This document shows, one piece after another, positions 63,373-64,000 of a stretch of DNA of 64,000 nt. The DNA is taken from positions 2,356,001 to 2,420,000 of the forward strand of contig NZ_CP133771.1 in assembly GCF_031348265.1 (NCBI RefSeq). Direction: 5' to 3'. A model generated the notes under the pieces. That model searched no databases. It had not been told where the DNA came from and saw only the letters and a list, made by a program, of their open reading frames with translations. The DNA comes from Streptomyces collinus. GTDB lineage: Bacteria; Actinomycetota; Actinomycetes; Streptomycetales; Streptomycetaceae. Numbering within the stretch: position 1 is the stretch's first letter; the number at the start of each line of letters is the position of its first letter. Made by a program: the position numbers and the translations under genes.

Positions 63373-64000
63373 ATGAGCTCGCTTAATCTCGACGACTTCA
63401 CCGATCTGATCGAGCGTCCGGACGGCGGGATCCGCCGTGACGCCGAGGCGCGCCGGGAGCGACAGATCGTGCCGCCCGGGTCGCTGGGCCGCCTCGACGA
63501 ACTGGGTGAGTGGCTCGCGGCGGCGCAGTCGGCCGTGCCGGTGCGGCCGGTCGAACGGCCGCGGGTGGTGCTCTTCGCCGGTGACCACGGCATCGCCGAG
63601 CTGGGCGTCTCGGCCCGTCCGGCGGGCAGCGCCGGGGAGTTGGTGCGCGAGGTGCTGGAGGGCGGCCGGCCCGTGTCGGTGCTGGCCCGGCGGCTGGGCG
63701 TGCCGGTGCGGATCGTCGACATGGCCCTGGACTGCGACCCCGAGACGCTGCCCGAGGACGTCGTACGGCACCGGGTGCGGCGCGGCAGCGGGCGGATCGA
63801 CATCGAGGACGCGCTGACCCCGCAGGAGGCCGAGGCGGCGTTCCGGGCGGGGATCGCGGTGGCCGACGAGGAGGCCGACTCGGGCACGGACCTGGTGGTG
63901 CTCGGCGATGTGAGCGTCGGCGGGACCACGGCCGCGAGCGTGCTGGTCGCGGCGTTGTGCGGGGTCGACGCGTCGGTCGTCACGGGGCGCGGCGGGCTGG
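63373..64000 (+). CDS. cobT: Nicotinate-nucleotide:dimethylbenzimidazole phosphoribosyltransferase (C-terminus outside window)
   Basis: CobT makes alpha-ribazole phosphate, the lower ligand of cobalamin. The visible 209 residues include PPGSLGRLDELGEWLAAAQS near 35, LFAGDHGIAELGVSARPAGS near 68, and VVLGDVSVGGTTAASVLVAAL near 175, where the family usually has GEMGIGNTT. The substitution of Asp-Val-Ser for Glu-Met-Gly there is notable. No ribosome site precedes the ATG, and TACTGT at 63360-63365 would place an RNA start at the codon. The gene runs off the right edge. Confidence 0.9.
   Translation, partial: MSSLNLDDFTDLIERPDGGIRRDAEARRERQIVPPGSLGRLDELGEWLAAAQSAVPVRPVERPRVVLFAGDHGIAELGVSARPAGSAGELVREVLEGGRPVSVLARRLGVPVRIVDMALDCDPETLPEDVVRHRVRRGSGRIDIEDALTPQEAEAAFRAGIAVADEEADSGTDLVVLGDVSVGGTTAASVLVAALCGVDASVVTGRGGL

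Overview
The window is chromosomal core DNA from a Streptomyces or a very close relative. The reasons are the very high GC content with G or C at almost every third codon position, frequent GTG and TTG starts, four-base ATGA/GTGA gene overlaps, and gene families typical of the genus. These include two NlpC/P60 hydrolases with coiled coils, the actinobacterial bcc-aa3 respiratory genes, PspA with PspAA, and a MacS-type kinase. From memory the gene order resembles the pfkA to cobT region of S. coelicolor (about SCO2119 to SCO2174); this was not checked by alignment. I saw no phage, transposon, integrase, CRISPR array, rRNA or tRNA gene, and scanning by eye I found no in-frame TTA leucine codon.

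Layout. Positions 1-7700 hold a phosphofructokinase (cut by the window edge), a MacRS-like two-component pair, a PlsC acyltransferase, an esterase, an endonuclease/phosphatase-fold protein, glucokinase glkA and its DUF5304 neighbour. Positions 7.7-14.1 kb hold an ArsA-like protein with a degenerate P-loop, an SRPBCC protein, a metallophosphoesterase, a long-chain acyl-CoA ligase and a Tat-exported GMC oxidase. Positions 14.2-25.4 kb hold cell-envelope functions: PimB-like and GT87 glycosyltransferases, a MATE exporter with its PadR regulator, a lipoprotein zincin, two NlpC/P60 proteins, a NYN-domain nuclease, a rhomboid protease and a stand-alone Lrp ligand domain. Positions 25.4-30.6 kb hold an OmpR-type two-component operon and a permease/glycerate kinase pair. 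A cysteine-desulfurase-like enzyme behind a SAM riboswitch-like leader follows, then trpD.

The respiratory block (33.4-42.8 kb) encodes the cytochrome bcc-aa3 supercomplex in two same-strand units. These are ctaE-qcrCAB and ctaCDF, separated by an atypical receiver protein and an L,D-transpeptidase lipoprotein. After it come a cysteine desulfurase-TusA fusion, adenosine kinase, ErpA and NadA (sulfur, Fe-S and NAD biosynthesis), a Ser/Thr kinase with a PQQ-like sensor domain, an RND pump with a NarL-type two-component pair, and the Psp envelope-stress genes. The window closes with two methyltransferases and cobalamin genes: a CobU fusion and a partial cobT.

The most interesting non-gene signals are a dispersed repeat family in seven intergenic positions, the SAM riboswitch-like leader, a hairpin over the ctaE start codon, phased direct repeats upstream of two regulator operons, and a probable CTG start codon with four-base coupling.
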